DNA of 64,000 nt, taken from contig JADFUC010002075.1 in NCBI GenBank assembly GCA_019722365.1, positions 155,197 to 219,196 on the forward strand. Reading direction: 5' to 3'. Positions 60,171 to 64,000 of the stretch are shown in pieces. The stretch is from Lithospermum erythrorhizon. Taxonomy: Eukaryota > Streptophyta > Magnoliopsida > Boraginales > Boraginaceae. Within the stretch, counting starts at the first letter, position 1; each line of letters starts with the position of its first letter. Both the position numbers and the translations under genes were made by a program. The notes under the pieces were generated by a model. The model was not told where the DNA came from. It made no database searches and worked only from the letters and a program-made list of their open reading frames with translations.

Positions 60171-62989
60171 AAAAGACTAACGTTCCATTGAATTTGATTT
60201 AGCCAAATCTAAGCAGGCACTGATGGCGACAGTGGCTGAATGGCACATGCTGACCACTTGTGTGAACTGGCTGCGGGCCATGGGCTGGAGATTGTGCAAT
60301 TTATCGAAGCTAAGCTAGAGTAACCTTTTGTAACAGGCGCGATACTCAATCATAAAGCACCTCACAATATTACATTGATGACCAGTGTTTAGGATGGTAT
60401 TTTGTGATCGCTCATGAGAAAGAACCTGCATGTATGGGAGAGGCACGGCAGCCAGGGCCTGTTGTGGAAATGGAGACCGAGCAGGTACTCAGCTCGCTTC
60501 GACTTCGAACACGGACACAGATCTCGGCCGTGGTCTTTCGGTGGATCTGTATGAGTTCTGCGCCATTGTGGCCTCGGACATGGTCTTCAATCTCGGCAGG
60601 TGTTTTGACACATTGCAGAGTATCTTTTAAAACAGGCAATGCGTGTCGCCAATGCTTAGCAGTATAACGTGTTAGACAATGTGGCGATTGACCAAAAAAC
60701 ACTTTTGCTGCATTTTTGTGAGGCTGTTCTGAGATGGGATGCTTGAATAGGCCACTGTCATGAGGAAAATAGCAAAAAACACACTTTCAATGAAGTTATT
60801 TGTCAAATATTTCTGGCAAGTTTGAACCATTGCTGGCGACAGGCAAGTGACAATGCTGCTGCTTGCGTGCGGTCAACCGGACCAAATACCATCAACGGCA
60901 ATCCTGACGGAGTGATTACTCCAGTCTATTCAGTGACAAGGCAAATGCCGCGTTAACTATACTGGCACAAACAATGCAGCCATTTCGATAAAACTCTCCA
61001 AATGAGGCAGGATATTATATAAATACTAGTTACATATTATTTGAAATACTGTTAATAAAAAATAAGATGAATGACACGAGAATACTACAAAAACTTGCAT
61101 TAAGGTATTTTGGCTCAAATATTATTATTCATTTTCTTACACCTAAACAGTATTTTTTTAAAACAATTTAGATAAAAAAAGAATTGTGTGATGATCAAAT
61201 CCTCGTTCATGAAATCTGACAATTGATATAAATGCTTAGAGAGACAGGCGATTCGATCGCGCCAATGTCGAGCCGTGCAGAGGCAGTATTTTACCAGGGG
61301 CAGAGGTGAGCAATTTGAAGAGCCAGTTGACATTTCTTATTTATGGTGACAAAAACTCACCTCCAAAATCGAAAAACTCGTTAAACTCGACGAATGGCCA
61401 GCTCTTCCCCGGCGTCTGATCAACAATCGCATGAATGGCTGCGGTGGCTCGAAATTGCTGGCAGCATTAGGCCTGCTGGGCCGAACCCGACAACATCTTT
61501 AAAAACTCCCCGATGCATTTCGCGGCCAACCCCGATAGAGGCCCCGGTGAACATTCTACCGTCTGAATTTTGGTATATCGATTTCGGTATTCTTGAGTTA
61601 TCGTCTAGTTTCATTTGAGCCTCGAAAGAATGCTCATTTGACTATGTGGCTAAACTCGTATACTCACTGACTACTTGAAACTCATTCAACAAGCAATGAT
61701 GCTGAGCACGTTGGTAGGCGGCTGAATGGGCACGGCAGCATTTATAAAAATATTGATGACTAAATATTGCTGAGACAGAATAATCATTCCATACCTAAAC
61801 TATCCACGAGCTGACCACTGCGCCAAAAAGCGATAGTGTTTGAGGAGATAGTGGCTTATTTTGCTTACTCATTGAAGACAGCCAACGGATGCAGAAATAT
61901 CTTCCAGCTGAAATAATCGTTCATCTTTAAAAAGCTATTGACTGAGTCGATAACTGTCGCCTTTCGTAAAACAAAATGATATAACCTGTAAAGAACTGCC
62001 CCTTCTCCTCAACATACTACCAACGCTTCTGGTGCCAAATTTGGTCAGAAGCACTTATGCAAATCAGATCAATAAGCAAACCAAAATAATGAATGGCCTG
62101 ACAAAAGCCCTGTGGGCTGTTCATTTTTGACCAGGCTGCAGCCAATTCAATTTTTGTACAATTATACATCCCGCATTTTAATTTCTTGAATCATCAATGT
62201 GCTAACCGGGAATAAATATTTCGGCTGATTTATGAAGATCGGTGGTTTTTTAAAGAGATATGACGAAATGATTACAGCGGGCGGAGTGCAGCCTCTTTAG
62301 CCGAATGATTAAGCTGTCTCGAGTCTTCTGACAGCCAGCGCGGCAATACTGAGCGCTCATATAAATCATGTTGGTTGGCCATTCTTTCGCATACTGGCCA
62401 ACAAGAATCTGGCGGCAACTTAAGCAGATCCACACACCATGCATCGTGCGTGATGACGCAATAATCTTTCAACCACAATAAGAGAATAATTTAAATTTTG
62501 ACCGTCGGACACATTTTTTTATAAATAAAAGGGTGATATTTAATGATAGGTAAAAAATATTTTTATATTATTTTCTTCGATTTTTCATAATAGTTTTAAT
62601 TATTGATAAGTAATAAGGAAAAAAATGTCAGTAATACATAACATTATCGACTTTGAGAATGAACAAAAAAAGAGACCATGATTACGTCGTGTCGGCATTA
62701 GAGACGGACCGAATTAGATTTTCTTGGCCGATCTTCATTTCAAAAATGATTTTATTTCGAAAAAATTATGCTGGCGACGGTGATCGAAAGTGCGTGGTAA
62801 ATAGTCTGTACATGATTACTTTGTTTTTATTGTTGATGGGACTTATTTATATTTGGCATGGATGCATTTGTGTGAGTACAACGCATTCAATGCCAATTCA
62901 CGGTATTGCTCTTCACATATTCAGGGCCCAAAACACTACATTTGACTAAATAGTAACATATAGAAGAAGGATTGTGTTTGATAGCGTGG

Positions 62990-63065
62990 AATGAACAAGT
63001 ATGATAAATGGAATGAAATGAAAACAGAAGAAATGAAATGAAATGTAATGGAATAGAATGAGATT
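62990..63065. repeat. Pentanucleotide-like (GAAAT/GAATG) microsatellite
   Basis: Runs of ggaatgaaatgaaa type. Its palindrome partner at 49575-49650 reads ttcgtttcgtttcg on the other strand, so the two copies differ mainly by CG versus CA/TG. Confidence 0.7.
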
Positions 63066-64000
63066 TGATATCGTACTTGAATTTGGTATTCTAGCTATTG
63101 CCCATAATCGTTAATAGATGCACCGTATATTGAAATTGTGTGATCGTTAAAGCATATAAAGTAATAATATAAATAGTTATTAACATTATATATATAATAT
63201 TAAATAGTTGCTCCTGTTATAAGTCGCCATAATATGAAATATATGCTGGAATGCTAACTACATTAACATATATATATAATTGTTTTAATTGTTATATTTA
63301 TTAATCAGCTATATATATGACATATATGTTAATGTAAGTAAATTAAAATATTTGATAAAACTATAAAAATATATTATGATTTTACTAATAAAATATATTG
63401 GTATGACATTCAGAGCTAAAAATACAAAAACAGGCCCCAAAGCAATAATATCTAGAGTATATTAAAATTTATAATTCTAATAATGACTATGCCATTGCAC
63501 TTTATATTTAAAAAATTTAAATTAATGACACTGACCCATGTTGCGTTAAAACTTTAAACATATTATGCTGTATTACATGGTAATGTCCGTTTCTTGCTGT
63601 TTAGTACACAAATTGCTTTAAAATAACTATATTTGAGAATTAATATGTGTATTATTTTATCCAATATTTTATAATAATGAATAAATAAAATTTAAAAATA
63701 AACAAATTTATATTGCACAACTATATATTTATTTATATTATTATTCTCATATCATATAAATATGTAAAAGATAAATTAATTCTAACATAATTAATTAGCA
63801 AAAACAATTAAATTTCCATTCCATTACTTTAAATTCATTCCCTCCCTACCAAGCTTAAATGTTCACGGAAGAATCTCGCTGAACTGATTGAAAGCAAAGG
63901 GTAAGAGGGATAAAATGACACTGCTGGTGAAAATCTCTCGATCCCACTGAAAATGGTACCAAATACAGAATAAATGGGAAAACATAAACTTGACAACTCA

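Larger units (their letters stand above)
57240..64000. repeat. Right arm of giant palindrome, continuing past window
   Basis: Reverse complement of 48830-56955 with heavy small-indel and substitution noise. It contains antisense copia integrase (ERASRPTQRY-like, about 57410-57460; YDLKNRR, about 57750), an inverted family 1 LTR (58385-59150), inverted copia LTR (about 60170-60960), intergenic DNA (61000-62500) and the AT-rich block (63100-63850). Open frames such as 60412-60702 (-), 61115-61333 (-) and 62250-62478 (-) are noisy copies of left-arm non-coding DNA, not genes. The match is still present at base 64000. Confidence 0.8.

Noticed and set aside
60412..60702. 96-codon minus-strand frame that looks protein-like
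   Set aside because: It aligns as a noisy inverted copy of copia LTR DNA at 52600-52900, which is non-coding.
62250..62478. Two overlapping minus-strand frames of 64 and 68 codons
   Set aside because: They mirror intergenic DNA at 50330-50500 of the left arm, which has no gene.

Overview
This is a eudicot plant nuclear window: AT-rich, with many short exons bounded by GT/AG introns, Ty1/copia, LINE, SINE and Stowaway-type repeats, and two recognisable single-copy plant genes. An asterid (perhaps Lamiales) is possible, but the sequence alone does not settle the species.

Two genes can be assembled exon by exon, both on the + strand. (1) 9376-14443 is a five-exon receptor-like cytoplasmic kinase of subfamily VII, closest in layout to the pollen-tube kinases LIP1/LIP2 (609 aa by my splicing), with several unusual kinase motifs and a long acidic Ser-rich tail. 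(2) 36225-48753 is a fourteen-exon sterol 3-beta-glucosyltransferase of the UGT80 type (610 aa by my splicing). It is intact, with a 3.3-kb antisense copia element in intron 5 and a Stowaway MITE in intron 11.

Layout. 295-7285: decayed copia element on the - strand. 8.1-16.9 kb: cleaner sequence holding the kinase gene. 16.9-27.2 kb: a mirror-image (+) copy of the same copia family, interrupted by a palindromic pair of its LTRs (20.5-23.1 kb). 27.66-33.48 kb: a - strand LINE, itself interrupted by a SINE-like insert and by a second copia family arranged as a palindrome (30.07-32.40 kb). 33.7-36.2 kb: intergenic, with a long (AT)n tract and an imperfect repeat just upstream of the glucosyltransferase. 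36.2-48.9 kb: the glucosyltransferase. 48.8-64.0 kb: one very large imperfect palindrome centred near 57.1 kb. Its left arm runs from the glucosyltransferase 3' UTR through intergenic DNA and a copia element; its right arm is the same order in reverse, out to the window edge.

The most striking feature is this repeated mirror-image architecture. The left arm of the 15-kb palindrome is clean near the gene, while the matching right arm is full of indels and substitutions. That suggests either a real inverted duplication followed by decay, or (in my view at least as likely) a fold-back long read used to extend or fill the assembly. If real, an antisense copy of the glucosyltransferase should begin just past base 64000. 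No rRNA, tRNA or CRISPR features were seen. The two host genes have unrelated functions (plasma-membrane signalling; membrane sterol glycosylation) and nothing suggests they work together.
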